Shown here piece by piece: positions 50,280-59,264 of a stretch of DNA of 64,000 nt. Positions within the stretch are counted from its first letter, which is position 1, and every line of letters starts with the position of its first letter. The stretch spans positions 2,356,001 through 2,420,000 of the forward strand of contig CAWAAR010000003.1 of assembly GCA_963780135.1 (NCBI GenBank), given 5' to 3'. The notes below the pieces were generated by a model. That model was given only the letters and a program-made list of their open reading frames with translations, searched no databases and was not told the origin of the DNA. Origin of the DNA: Clostridium_AM sp963780135 (lineage in GTDB: Bacteria; Bacillota; Clostridia; Clostridiales; Clostridiaceae). A program made the position numbers and the translations under genes.

Positions 50280-51260
50280 ATGAAAAAGATAGTTATTATA
50301 TTTACTGGTGGAACAATATCCATGAAACAAGATGAAGATAATGCAGCAGTACCATCTATGAGTGGAGAAGATATACTTAAGTTAACTCCAGGTATAGATG
50401 AAATTGCAGATATACACTTTTTAGATTTTGGTATGATACCAGGGCCTCATATGACTCCGGAAAAAATGTTGGAATTATCCAAAATTATAAGAGAAAAAGT
50501 TGAAAATGAAGGTTATGATGGGGTAGTAGTAACTCATGGTACAGATTCTCTAGAGGAAACTGCATATCTTGTAGATTTAACTTACAATGGTTCAAAACCT
50601 ATAGCATTTGTAGGTTCAATGAAAAACAGTTCTGAATTAGGTTGGGATGGTCCATCTAATTTAATAGATGCAGTGCATACTGTAATATCGGAAGAAGCAA
50701 TTAATAGGGGTGCAATGGTGGTTATGAGTAAAGAAGTACATTCTGCTTCTCAAGTAACTAAAACTAATACACATACTTTAGATACTTTTAAAAGCATGGA
50801 TTTTGGCCCTATTGGTTTTGTTGATAATAATAAAGTGTATTTTTATTACAATTATACAAAAAAGCAATATATAGAAACAGAAGAAATTGACAGCAAGGTA
50901 GACCTTATAAAATGTGGCTGTGGTATGGACGAACGTATTTTAAAATTTTGCGTAGATTCTGGCAGTCATGGAATAGTAATTGAAGGTATGGGAAGAGGAA
51001 ATATTCCACCTAAAATGGTTTCAGGTGTTGAATATGCTTTAAGTAAAAATATACCTGTGGTTTTAGTTTCAAGATGCCTTATGGGTAAAGTTCTTGATGA
51101 TTATGGTTATGAAGGTGCAGGAAGAGAACTTACTGAAAGAGGAGTAATTCTTGGAGATAATTTACCAGGTCAGAAGGCTAGAATTAAGCTTATTACAGCT
51201 TTAGGTGTTACAAAGGATTTAAAGAAAATAAAAGAAATATTTGAGAAAAATTACTATTAA
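50280..51260 (+). CDS. L-asparaginase
   Basis: About 326 aa, starting at one of two adjacent ATGs (50277 or 50280) after AAGGAGC. The two catalytic threonine motifs are IIFTGGTISM (Thr about 12-13) and VVTHGTDSLEETA (Thr-Asp with Lys later), followed by SMKNSSELGWDGPSNLIDA. There is no signal peptide, so it is cytoplasmic. It hydrolyses asparagine to aspartate and ammonia. The operon continues with an Lrp regulator (27 bp) and aspartate 4-decarboxylase, which together degrade asparagine through aspartate to alanine. Confidence 0.93.
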   Translation: MKKIVIIFTGGTISMKQDEDNAAVPSMSGEDILKLTPGIDEIADIHFLDFGMIPGPHMTPEKMLELSKIIREKVENEGYDGVVVTHGTDSLEETAYLVDLTYNGSKPIAFVGSMKNSSELGWDGPSNLIDAVHTVISEEAINRGAMVVMSKEVHSASQVTKTNTHTLDTFKSMDFGPIGFVDNNKVYFYYNYTKKQYIETEEIDSKVDLIKCGCGMDERILKFCVDSGSHGIVIEGMGRGNIPPKMVSGVEYALSKNIPVVLVSRCLMGKVLDDYGYEGAGRELTERGVILGDNLPGQKARIKLITALGVTKDLKKIKEIFEKNYY

Positions 51261-51287
51261 ACAAAGCATCTTTTAGGAGGAGGATTT

Positions 51288-51731
51288 ATGGATATTACTG
51301 ATTATAAAATACTTGAAATACTTCTTGAAGATGGAAGGATATCAATGAAGGAGCTGTCACAAAAGGTAGCATTAAGCCCACCGGCAGTGGCAGAACGGAT
51401 GAAAAGACTTGAAGACGCGAGCATTATATCTGGATATAAGGCAGTTATAAACTATGAGAAACTTGGTAAAAGCATTAATGTGTTTATAAATGTAGACATG
51501 AAAGTAGAGAAAAATGAAAAATTTATGGAATTTATAAGTACAGAAGATTCCATAGTGGAATGTCATCATGTTACTGGACCGTACTGCAAAATTATTAAAG
51601 CTCATCTTGAAAATATTGCAAGTTTAGAAAAGCTTATTGAAAAGATACAGAGATTTGGAAACACAGAGACATTCATAATCCTTTCTTCAGTGGTAAAAGA
51701 TAAGATAGTAGATAATGAACAAATGAAATAA
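51288..51731 (+). CDS. Lrp/AsnC-family transcriptional regulator
   Basis: A 147-aa regulator. The AsnC-type winged helix spans residues 4-62 (DYKILEILLEDGRISMKELSQKV, then LSPPAVAERMKRLEDASIISGYKAVI). The C-terminal RAM domain (about 65-140) shows VECHHVTGPYCKIIKAHLENIASLEKLIEKI (in parts). It likely senses an amino acid, possibly aspartate, asparagine or alanine from the neighbouring enzymes, and controls this operon. GGAGGAGG precedes the ATG. Gaps of 27 and 23 bp place it inside the asparaginase operon. Confidence 0.9.
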   Translation: MDITDYKILEILLEDGRISMKELSQKVALSPPAVAERMKRLEDASIISGYKAVINYEKLGKSINVFINVDMKVEKNEKFMEFISTEDSIVECHHVTGPYCKIIKAHLENIASLEKLIEKIQRFGNTETFIILSSVVKDKIVDNEQMK

Positions 51732-51754
51732 AATTTTTAGGAGGAATACAAATT

Positions 51755-53386
51755 ATGGATAATTACAATCTTCAACGTGAAGAAATAGAGAGAGTTTATG
51801 GAAAAATTAGTCCTTTTGAACTTAAAGATAAATTGATAAATTTAGCTGAAGAGTCTAAAGAAAGTAGTGCTCATACACTATTAGATGCAGGTAGAGGAAA
51901 TCCAAATTGGATTGCAGCAACGCCAAGAGAAGCTTTTTTCACCTTTGGTCAGTTTGCTGTGGAAGAAAGCCGTAGAGTATGGAATGACAATGATTTAGGT
52001 GGTATGCCTCAAAAATCAGGAGTTGCAGCTAGATTTTTAGAGTTCTTAGAGAAAAATGAAAAAGCACCAGGAATTCAGCTTTTAAGAAAAATGATTAACT
52101 ATGGTGTAACAGTAAAATGTTTTGATGCTGATGAATGGATATATGAATTAGTAGATGGAATTATTGGAGATAATTATCCTCAGCCAGATAGAATGCTTAA
52201 ACATGTGGAAAGTATAGTTCATGATTATCTTATTCAAGAACTATGTTATAATGAGCCTCTAGAAAGAAAATTTGATTTATTTGCAGTGGAAGGTGCTACT
52301 GCAGGAATGTGCTATATTTTTGACAGTTTAATTGCAAACAACATATTATCAAAGGGAGATAAGATAGCACTTATGGCACCAATTTTTACTCCTTATTTAG
52401 AAATTCCACATTTACCAAGATATAATTTTGAAGTAGTTGAGCTTTTAGCTGAAGAAGTTAGTGAAAATGGAACACATACAGGTCAATACTCTTATTCAGA
52501 ACTTGAAAAACTTTGCGATCCAAGTATAAAAGCTTTATTTATAGTTAATCCAAGTAATCCTCTTTCTGTAGCAATGAAACCAGAAGTAGTGAATGATTTA
52601 AAGAAAGTTGTTGAAAAAAATAATCCTGACCTTATGATTATTTCAGATGATGTATATGGCACTTTTGTAGATGATTTTCATTCATTAATGGCGGTTTTAC
52701 CTTATAACACTATTGGTGTGTACTCATTTTCAAAATATTTTGGAGTAACAGGTTGGAGACTTGGAACTATTGCATTATCTGAAAACAATGTATTTGATAA
52801 ACTACTTAGAGAATTAGATTCAGATAAAAAAGAAAGAGCAAGAATACGTTATTCTGGAATTTCCACTAATCCTGAGAAAATTCCTTTCATTGATAGAATT
52901 GTTGCAGATAGTAGACAGGTAGCTCTTAATCATACTGCAGGATTATCTACACCTCAACAAGTACAAATGGCGTTTTTTTCATTATTTTCTTTAGTTGACA
53001 AGGAAAATAGATACAAAAAATTGACAAAAAATATTTGTCATAGACGTCAAAAACTATTATTTGAAGGATTAGGACTAAAATTGTGCAAAGATCCTTTTGA
53101 TGCAGCATACTATACTCAATTTGATTTGCTAGAATGGGCTAAGATCAATTATAGTGAGGAATTTGCAAATTATTTAAAAAATAATTATAGGCCAATAGAT
53201 GTTTTGATGAAGTTAGCAGAAGAATCTTCCATCGTACTTTTAAGTGGTAGTGGTTTCCATGGACCAGAATGGTCTATAAGGATATCTCTTGCAAACTTAA
53301 GTGATGAATCTTATTCAAAAATTGGAGAGGTTATTCGTAAAATATTAGAAGATTATGCTTCAGCATGGCAGGAAATAAAAGCTTAG
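51755..53386 (+). CDS. asdA: Aspartate 4-decarboxylase (bifunctional aminotransferase)
   Basis: A 543-aa fold-type I PLP enzyme of the AsdA/AspD family. DAGRGNPNWIAATPREAFFTFG near the N-terminus is characteristic; FIVNPSNPLSVAM is the NPTNP-like motif, IISDDVYGTFVDDF holds the PLP-binding Asp, and the lysine is in YSFSKYFGVTGWRLG (Lys327). GPEWSIRISLANL binds the substrate carboxylate. It decarboxylates aspartate to alanine and CO2. With an aspartate:alanine exchanger such a pathway can conserve energy, but none is encoded here. It ends the asparaginase operon, followed by a strong terminator. Confidence 0.95.
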   Translation: MDNYNLQREEIERVYGKISPFELKDKLINLAEESKESSAHTLLDAGRGNPNWIAATPREAFFTFGQFAVEESRRVWNDNDLGGMPQKSGVAARFLEFLEKNEKAPGIQLLRKMINYGVTVKCFDADEWIYELVDGIIGDNYPQPDRMLKHVESIVHDYLIQELCYNEPLERKFDLFAVEGATAGMCYIFDSLIANNILSKGDKIALMAPIFTPYLEIPHLPRYNFEVVELLAEEVSENGTHTGQYSYSELEKLCDPSIKALFIVNPSNPLSVAMKPEVVNDLKKVVEKNNPDLMIISDDVYGTFVDDFHSLMAVLPYNTIGVYSFSKYFGVTGWRLGTIALSENNVFDKLLRELDSDKKERARIRYSGISTNPEKIPFIDRIVADSRQVALNHTAGLSTPQQVQMAFFSLFSLVDKENRYKKLTKNICHRRQKLLFEGLGLKLCKDPFDAAYYTQFDLLEWAKINYSEEFANYLKNNYRPIDVLMKLAEESSIVLLSGSGFHGPEWSIRISLANLSDESYSKIGEVIRKILEDYASAWQEIKA

Positions 53387-53420
53387 AAGTGCCTAGTGGT
53401 ACTTATATCCATCTTTAATA

Positions 53421-53464
53421 AAAAGGGGCTAATACACTAATTAATTAGTGTATTAGCCCCTTTT
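53421..53464. terminator. Perfect 44-bp palindrome terminator
   Basis: AAAAGGGGCTAATACACTAATT (53421-53442, shown in part here as AAAAGGGGCTAATACAC) meets its exact complement ending AGCCCCTTTT at 53464 with no spacer. It terminates asdA. The core CACTAATTAATTAGTG also occurs in the terminator at 22536-22576. Confidence 0.92.
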
Positions 53465-53489
53465 GACAGGTATATATGTTTTTAAACAG

Positions 53490-53528
53490 CTTACAATTGA
53501 TAGTACAAGTGGTACTATCAATTGTAAG
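53490..53528. repeat. 17-bp perfect inverted repeat
   Basis: CTTACAATTGATAGTAC (53490-53506) and its complement (53512-53528) flank a 5-nt loop, AAGTG. It follows the asdA terminator by 25 bp. It has no U tract and may be a secondary 3'-end structure or a protein site. Confidence 0.7.
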
Positions 53529-53767
53529 TTGCTTAAAACTTGCAAAATTTTATTGATTTTGAAACAAAACATGCAACAAATTTCAATGTAGAAAGTAAAT
53601 TAAGTTAAAATGAAATATATATACCAATAAAATGAAAAAAGATATTATTATGAATATTTATATTGCTATTGACATTAAAATATACGGATGTTAAGATTAT
53701 GAAAACCGAAAATCAAGAAAAGCACAAAACTGAAAAATAAAAAAATAAAAAATATTGCATAAAAGTG

Positions 53768-53796
53768 TTGACAGAAAAATATATGTATAGTATAGT
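53768..53796 (+). promoter_or_regulatory. Sigma-A promoter of the ilv-leu operon
   Basis: TTGACA (53768-53773), 17-bp spacer, TATAGT (53791-53796). It lies just before the first T-box. No second promoter is evident between the two T-boxes. Confidence 0.85.
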
Positions 53797-53811
53797 AATA
53801 AACAATATCAA

Positions 53812-54023
53812 AAACGTTGATAGGGACCAAGTAAATGTGATTAATATTTTACAGAGAGTGGGCGTAGGTGAAAGCCCATAAATATTACATATTGAAACTC
53901 ACCCTGGAGTTGCAGGCTGAAATAGTAGTAAGCTGTGCCGGTGTAAGCCGTTATAGAATTGAGTAAAAAATTTGGGTGGTAACGCGACAGACTTTCGCCC
54001 CATGGAGGAGGTCTGTTTTTTTT
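53812..54023 (+). promoter_or_regulatory. T-box leader 1, leucine (CUC) specifier
   Basis: Stem I begins at ACAGAGAGTGGGC. The specifier region reads TTGAAACTCACCCTGGAG with CTC (53898-53900) followed by the conserved A; CTC is a leucine codon. Further on is GGGTGGTAACGCG, the T-box sequence with an A in place of the second C of the usual GGTACCGCG. The terminator pairs CAGAC (53988) with GTCTGTTTTTTTT (54011-54023). Uncharged tRNA-Leu should favour antitermination; the base change may weaken it. Confidence 0.9.
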
Positions 54024-54073
54024 ATACAGATTATTTAGAAAATCTATGCAAAAATGAAAATAATATGAAAAGC

Positions 54074-54282
54074 TAAGATAGGGATCAAGTAAATATGATT
54101 AACATTTCACAGAGAGTGGACATAGGTGAAAGTCCATAAATGTTATCTATTGAAACTCACCCTGGAGCTGCAGGCTGAAATAGTAGTAAGCTGTGCCGGT
54201 TATGCCGTTATAAAATTAAGTAAAAAAATTGGGTGGTACCGCGAACAGACTTCTCGCCCCATGGAGAGGATCTGTTTTTTTT
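54074..54282 (+). promoter_or_regulatory. T-box leader 2, leucine (CUC) specifier
   Basis: A second copy, 256 bp downstream and about as long: AGAGAGTGGAC, TTGAAACTCACCCTGGAG with CTC at 54156-54158, and a consensus GGGTGGTACCGCG (54231-54243). Terminator: CAGAC...ATCTGTTTTTTTT ending at 54282. Two leucine T-boxes in series should require two antitermination events and steepen the response to leucine starvation. Confidence 0.93.
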
Positions 54283-54388
54283 ATACCCAAAATTAGTTAG
54301 AAATAAATTTCCAACTAACCATTGGAAACTTATTATATATCCAATGTAAAAAAATACAAAATATGTAATTTGAAGGGAGGTTAAATCA

Positions 54389-54541
54389 ATGGCTGCAAAA
54401 TGGAATGAAAATAGTTCAGTAGATAATACAGAGGTTGTAGTTTCTCAAAATGGCGGGGCGTATTATGAATACTTGAGAGATATGAAAAATGGAGACTTCA
54501 ATGACACTTGTGATTACTCAGCATCTTTTATGACATTTTAA
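54389..54541 (+). CDS. Unrecognised 50-aa ORF, first of a tandem pair
   Basis: A 50-codon ORF (start MAAKWNENSSVDNTEVVVSQ, end DTCDYSASFMTF) with GGGAGG seven to eight bases before the ATG. It is polar and acidic with one Cys, NGGAYYEYL in the middle and a hydrophobic C-terminus; no signal peptide or membrane helix. It contains a single Leu, so it is not a leucine-attenuation leader peptide. It lies between the T-boxes and ilvC, 28 bp ahead of a paralogous copy. About half the base differences between the copies are synonymous, supporting coding function. I do not recognise the family. Confidence 0.7.
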   Translation: MAAKWNENSSVDNTEVVVSQNGGAYYEYLRDMKNGDFNDTCDYSASFMTF

Positions 54542-54569
54542 AAATTATATTAAAAAGGGGGTTAAATCA

Positions 54570-54722
54570 ATGGCTGCAGAATGGAATAAAAATAGTTCAG
54601 TAGATAATACAGAAGTTTTAGTTTCTCAAAATGGCGGGGCATACTATGAATACTTGAAAGATATGAAAAATGGAGATTTCAATGACACTTGTGATTATGT
54701 AGCTTCTTTTATGACATTTTAA
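54570..54722 (+). CDS. Unrecognised 50-aa ORF, second of a tandem pair
   Basis: A 50-codon paralogue of the ORF at 54389, differing at five residues (Lys4Glu, Glu7Lys, Val17Leu, Arg30Lys, Ser44Val); the NGGAYYEYL and NGDFNDTCDY segments are unchanged. AAGGGGG precedes its ATG. It is followed 69 bp later by ilvC, so it would be induced on leucine starvation together with the pathway. It might be a small regulator or enzyme-associated protein, or a peptide signal; this is open. Confidence 0.7.
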   Translation: MAAEWNKNSSVDNTEVLVSQNGGAYYEYLKDMKNGDFNDTCDYVASFMTF

Positions 54723-54791
54723 AAGTTAAAAAAATTGTATTAACAACTATATTAAAATAAAAAACACATGAATAAATAGGGGGAAACGGAA

Positions 54792-55784
54792 ATGGCAAAA
54801 ATGTATTACGATAAGGACGCAAATTTAGGATTATTAGAAGGAAAAAAAGTAGCAATTATAGGTTACGGAAGTCAGGGACACGCTCATGCACTTAACTTAA
54901 AGGAAAGTGGAGTAGATGTTTGTGTAGGATTATATAAAGGCAGCAAGTCTTGGGGCATTGCAGAAGAAGCTGGACTTAAAGTGTTAGAAGCTTCAGAAGC
55001 AGCAAAAATAGCTGATTTTATAATGATATTAATACCTGATGAAAAGCAAGCAGCATTATATAAAGAAAGCATTGAGCCTAATATTACAGAAGGAAAAACT
55101 TTAATGTTTGCTCATGGATTTAATATTCATTATGGACAAATAAAACCACCAGCTAATGTAGATGTACTAATGGTTGCTCCAAAGGGACCAGGACATACTG
55201 TAAGAAGTCAGTATAAAGAAGGCAGAGGAGTACCTTGTTTAATTGCAATGCATCAAGATTATACAGGAAAAGCAAAAGAGTATGCATTAGCTTATGCAAA
55301 AGGAATTGGTGGATCTAGAGCAGGAGTTTTAGAAACTACTTTTAAAGAAGAAACAGAAACGGATCTTTTTGGAGAACAAGCAGTACTTTGTGGTGGAGTT
55401 AGTGAACTTATAAAGGCTGGATTCGAAACTTTAGTTGAAGCAGGTTATCAACCTGAAAGTGCATATTTTGAATGTTGTCATGAACTTAAATTAATTGTAG
55501 ATCTTATAACTGAAGGCGGATTAGGTTATATGAGATATTCTATAAGTGATACAGCTGAATACGGAGATTATGTAAGTGGAAAGAAAATTATCACAGATGA
55601 AAGTAAAAAAGGAATGAAAGAAGTATTAAATAATATTCAAAATGGAGTTTTTGCAAGAGATTGGCTTCTTGAAAATCAGATAAACCGTCCTTACTTCAAT
55701 GCAGTTAGAAATAAGGAAAAAGAACAACAGTTAGAATCAGTTGGAAAAGAACTAAGAAAAATGATGACTTGGAACAAAAAGTAA
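54792..55784 (+). CDS. ilvC: Ketol-acid reductoisomerase
   Basis: A 330-aa class I KARI. The N-terminal Rossmann loop is VAIIGYGSQGHAHALNLKESG, followed by CVGLYKGSKSW, the cofactor-specificity loop. The C-terminal knotted domain has the Mg ligands in KEETETDLFGEQAVLCGG and ECCHELKLIVDLI. It converts acetolactate and acetohydroxybutyrate to the dihydroxy acids. It is the first enzyme gene of the T-box operon; GGGGG precedes the ATG. leuA follows by 31 bp. Confidence 0.97.
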   Translation: MAKMYYDKDANLGLLEGKKVAIIGYGSQGHAHALNLKESGVDVCVGLYKGSKSWGIAEEAGLKVLEASEAAKIADFIMILIPDEKQAALYKESIEPNITEGKTLMFAHGFNIHYGQIKPPANVDVLMVAPKGPGHTVRSQYKEGRGVPCLIAMHQDYTGKAKEYALAYAKGIGGSRAGVLETTFKEETETDLFGEQAVLCGGVSELIKAGFETLVEAGYQPESAYFECCHELKLIVDLITEGGLGYMRYSISDTAEYGDYVSGKKIITDESKKGMKEVLNNIQNGVFARDWLLENQINRPYFNAVRNKEKEQQLESVGKELRKMMTWNKK

Positions 55785-55815
55785 AAAAAACTTAGCATTA
55801 ATAGGAGGTCTTTTT

Positions 55816-57357
55816 ATGGAAAAGAAAATATATATATTTGATACTACTTTGAGGGATGGGGAACAAACACCAGGAGTCAGTTTAAATCTTCAGGAGAAGC
55901 TAGAAATAGCAAAGCAACTGGAAAAGTTAGGTGTAGATGTCATTGAAGCTGGGTTCCCCCTTGCTTCAAATGGAGATTTTGAAGGGGTTAAAGCAATTGC
56001 TAAAAATATAAAAGGACCTGTTATTGTAGGACTCGCAAGAACAGCCAAAAAAGATATAGATCGTGCTTGGGAAGCTCTTAAATATGCTGATAAACCTAGA
56101 ATACACACATTTATTGCCACTTCAGATCTCCATATGAAGCATAAATTAAATATGAAGCCAGAAGAAGTTTTAAAAACAGCTGTAGAAATGGTGAGATATG
56201 CAAAATCTTTATGCCCAAGTGTAGAATTTTCTACAGAAGATGGTACAAGAACAGAACCAGAATTTTTATACAAAATATTAGAGGCTGTAATAGATGCTGG
56301 AGCTGATATAGTTAATATACCTGATACTGTAGGATACTCAACACCAAATGAATATGGCGCATTTATTAAGGGAGTTAAAGAAAATGTTCCTAACATTGAA
56401 AAAGCAATTATAAGTGTTCACTGTCACAATGATTTGGGTTTGGCTGTAGCTAATTCCTTGGCAGCTATTGAAAATGGGGCAAGACAAGTGGAATGTGCGG
56501 TAAATGGTTTAGGAGAAAGAGCTGGTAATGCAGCTTTAGAAGAAATTGTCATGGCTATTAAAACCCGTGCAGACAATTTCAACTGTCATACAGATATTAT
56601 TACAGAACAAATAAACAGAACCAGCACTTTAGTGAGTCATATAACAGGAGTTCAAATTCAACATAATAAAGCTATTGTTGGAGCCAATGCTTTTGCTCAT
56701 GAATCAGGTATTCATCAAGATGGAGTATTAAAATGCAGAGAAACTTATGAAATAATGACTCCAGAATCTGTAGGATTAAAGAAAAATTCCATAGTTCTTG
56801 GTAAACATTCAGGAAGACATGCGTTTGAGCAGCGCTTGAGCGAAATGGGATATGATGATTTAACCCATGACAAAATAAACGAAGCTTTTCACAAGTTTAA
56901 AGATTTAGCAGATAAGAAAAAAGTTGTTTCAGATGAAGATATTGAAGCTTTAGTTATACAGGAAGCATTCCAAATTCCAGAACTGTTCAAACTTGAATAT
57001 TTCCAAATTTCTAGTGGAAATAGTACTGTAGCCACATCTTCAGTGAAAGTAGGCTTCGAGGATAAAAAACTTGAAGAAGCTTCATTAGGTGATGGGCCAG
57101 TAGATGCAACTTTTAAGGCTATTGAAAAAGCTATTGGAATTGATGTGATATTAAAACATTATTTCTTAAAGGCTATTGGAAGTGGAAAAGACGCACTAGG
57201 AGAAGTCACTTTGAAAATTGAGAAGGCGGGCAGAATATATTCTGGAAAAGGAATTAGTACAGATGTTATTGAATCCAGTGCAAAAGCTTTTATAAATGCC
57301 ATTAATAAAATGCATTATGAAATGAACGGCATAAATGGAATAAGTGAAATACAATAG
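55816..57357 (+). CDS. leuA: 2-Isopropylmalate synthase
   Basis: A 513-aa LeuA, normal length for the full form with a C-terminal regulatory domain. FDTTLRDGEQTPGVSLN (residues 8-24) holds the substrate Arg and metal Asp; the metal histidines are in VHCHNDLGLAVAN and the NGLGERAGNAALEE segment follows. KHSGRHAF marks the linker. The last 120 residues form the leucine-binding LeuA dimer domain, so feedback inhibition by leucine is expected. It performs the first committed step of leucine synthesis. AGGAGG precedes the ATG. Confidence 0.96.
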   Translation: MEKKIYIFDTTLRDGEQTPGVSLNLQEKLEIAKQLEKLGVDVIEAGFPLASNGDFEGVKAIAKNIKGPVIVGLARTAKKDIDRAWEALKYADKPRIHTFIATSDLHMKHKLNMKPEEVLKTAVEMVRYAKSLCPSVEFSTEDGTRTEPEFLYKILEAVIDAGADIVNIPDTVGYSTPNEYGAFIKGVKENVPNIEKAIISVHCHNDLGLAVANSLAAIENGARQVECAVNGLGERAGNAALEEIVMAIKTRADNFNCHTDIITEQINRTSTLVSHITGVQIQHNKAIVGANAFAHESGIHQDGVLKCRETYEIMTPESVGLKKNSIVLGKHSGRHAFEQRLSEMGYDDLTHDKINEAFHKFKDLADKKKVVSDEDIEALVIQEAFQIPELFKLEYFQISSGNSTVATSSVKVGFEDKKLEEASLGDGPVDATFKAIEKAIGIDVILKHYFLKAIGSGKDALGEVTLKIEKAGRIYSGKGISTDVIESSAKAFINAINKMHYEMNGINGISEIQ

Positions 57358-57504
57358 ATTGAATTTTTTTATTACATTGTAATTCGTAAAAATAATGGAT
57401 ACTTTATGCCTATAAATAGGTTATGTAATACAATAAAATATGTTATAAAATAACATTAAACAGCATAAGTGCAAACTTAAAGAAACGGATAGGGGGCAAA
57501 TAAT

Positions 57505-58770
57505 ATGGGAATGACCATGACACAAAAGATCTTAGCTGCTCATGCAGGACTTGACAGTGTAAAAAAAGGACAATTAATAAAGGTAAAGTTGGATTTAGTA
57601 TTAGGTAATGATATAACTACTCCTGTAGCTATTAAAGAGTTTGATAAAATAGGTGGTAAAAAGGTATTTAATAAGAAAAAAATAGCTATTGTGCCAGATC
57701 ACTTTACTCCTAATAAGGATATAAAATCTGCAGAGCAGTGTAAATGCACCAGAGAATTTGCATATAAAATGGGTATTGAAAATTATTTCGAAATTGGTCA
57801 AATGGGCATTGAACATGCACTTATTCCTGAAAAGGGATTGGCAGTTTCAGGTGATGTAGTAATTGGTGCAGATTCTCACACTTGTACCTATGGAGCGTTA
57901 GGAGCATTTTCTACAGGTATAGGAAGTACTGATATGGGTGCAGGTATGGCTACAGGAGAAGCTTGGTTTAAGGTTCCAGAAGCTATAAAGTTTGTATTAA
58001 AGGGAAAAATGGCACCTTGGGTAAGTGGAAAAGATGTTATTCTTCATATTATAGGAATGATAGGAGTAGATGGTGCCCTTTATAAGTCTATGGAATATAC
58101 AGGCGAAGGTTTGAAAAATTTATCTATGGATGATCGTTTTACTATTGCTAACATGGCTATTGAAGCAGGTGCTAAAAATGGAATTTTTGAAGTGGATGAT
58201 AAAACTATAGAATATGTAAAAGAACATTCAAATAGAGAATATACAGTTTACACTGCAGACGAAGATGCTGAGTATAGCAAAGTTATAGAAATAGATTTGG
58301 GAACAATTAGGCCTACAGTAGCATTCCCTCATCTACCAGATAACACAAGAACCATTGATGAAGTTGGAGATGTAACTATAGACCAAGCAGTTATAGGTTC
58401 ATGTACTAATGGAAGAATAGAAGATTTAAGAGCAGCAGCTAAGGTGTTTAAAGGAAACAAGGTTAATAGAAAGGTAAGAGCAATTATATTTCCTGCTACA
58501 CAAAAAATTTATCTACAGGCGTTAAGAGAAGGACTTTTAGAAATATTTATAGAAGCAGGAGCAGTGGTTAGTACACCAACCTGCGGACCTTGTCTTGGAG
58601 GACATATGGGGATTTTAGCTAAAGGAGAAAGAGCTATTGCTACTACTAATAGAAATTTTGTAGGAAGAATGGGACATCCAGAAAGCGAAGTATACTTAGC
58701 AAGTCCAGCAGTAGCAGCAGCATCAGCTATTACAGGCAAAATTTCATCTCCAGAGGAGGTTGCAAAATAA
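57505..58770 (+). CDS. leuC: 3-Isopropylmalate dehydratase large subunit
   Basis: A 421-aa aconitase-type subunit of the short (archaeal/clostridial) LeuC class. GADSHTCTYGALGAFSTGIGSTD has the first cluster Cys; GSCTNGRIEDL and TPTCGPCLGGHMG carry the cluster Cys residues that bind the [4Fe-4S]. With LeuD it isomerises isopropylmalate. The 147-bp gap before it has no terminator, so it stays in the operon; GGGGG precedes the ATG. The stop overlaps leuD by one base. Confidence 0.96.
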   Translation: MGMTMTQKILAAHAGLDSVKKGQLIKVKLDLVLGNDITTPVAIKEFDKIGGKKVFNKKKIAIVPDHFTPNKDIKSAEQCKCTREFAYKMGIENYFEIGQMGIEHALIPEKGLAVSGDVVIGADSHTCTYGALGAFSTGIGSTDMGAGMATGEAWFKVPEAIKFVLKGKMAPWVSGKDVILHIIGMIGVDGALYKSMEYTGEGLKNLSMDDRFTIANMAIEAGAKNGIFEVDDKTIEYVKEHSNREYTVYTADEDAEYSKVIEIDLGTIRPTVAFPHLPDNTRTIDEVGDVTIDQAVIGSCTNGRIEDLRAAAKVFKGNKVNRKVRAIIFPATQKIYLQALREGLLEIFIEAGAVVSTPTCGPCLGGHMGILAKGERAIATTNRNFVGRMGHPESEVYLASPAVAAASAITGKISSPEEVAK

Positions 58771-59264
58771 TGATTAAAGGTAAAGTAATTAAATATGGAA
58801 ACAATGTAGATACAGATGTTATTATACCAGCAAGATATTTAAGTACTAGTGATCCAAAGGAATTAGCAGATCACTGTATGGAAGATTTAGACAAAGATTT
58901 TAAAACTAAAATAACAGCTGGAGATATTATGGTAGCAGGGAAGAATTTTGGATGTGGTTCTTCAAGAGAACATGCTCCTATTGCTATTAAAGCATCAGGT
59001 ATAGGCTGCATTATAGCAGAAACTTTTGCAAGGATATTTTATAGAAATTCAATAAATATAGGACTTCCTATAATGGAGTGTGCTGAAGCTGCAAAAGATA
59101 TTGAAGAGAAGGATGAAGTATCTGTAGATGTTACTACAGGCATAATCACTAATATTACTAAAAATAAGACTTACAGGGCAGTACCTTTTCCAGAGTTTAT
59201 GCAGAAAATTATAGATGCAGATGGACTTATAAATTATATTAAGCAAGAGGTGGATAAACAATGA
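58770..59264 (+). CDS. leuD: 3-Isopropylmalate dehydratase small subunit
   Basis: A 164-aa LeuD. GKVIKYGNNVDTDVIIPARYL and the swivel-domain loop GKNFGCGSSREHAPIAIKASG are diagnostic, and ETFARIFYRNSINIGLP completes the active site. The short form pairs with the short LeuC. Its ATG overlaps the leuC stop (TAATG), and its stop overlaps leuB by 4 bp, so translation of the three is coupled. Confidence 0.96.
   Translation: MIKGKVIKYGNNVDTDVIIPARYLSTSDPKELADHCMEDLDKDFKTKITAGDIMVAGKNFGCGSSREHAPIAIKASGIGCIIAETFARIFYRNSINIGLPIMECAEAAKDIEEKDEVSVDVTTGIITNITKNKTYRAVPFPEFMQKIIDADGLINYIKQEVDKQ

Noticed and set aside
54389..54722. Leader peptides for leucine attenuation
   Set aside because: Each has only one leucine codon and no alternative hairpins follow; control is already provided by the T-boxes.
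55890..56396. 168-codon minus-strand ORF inside leuA
   Set aside because: Opposite-strand shadow of a highly conserved enzyme gene; no start signal.
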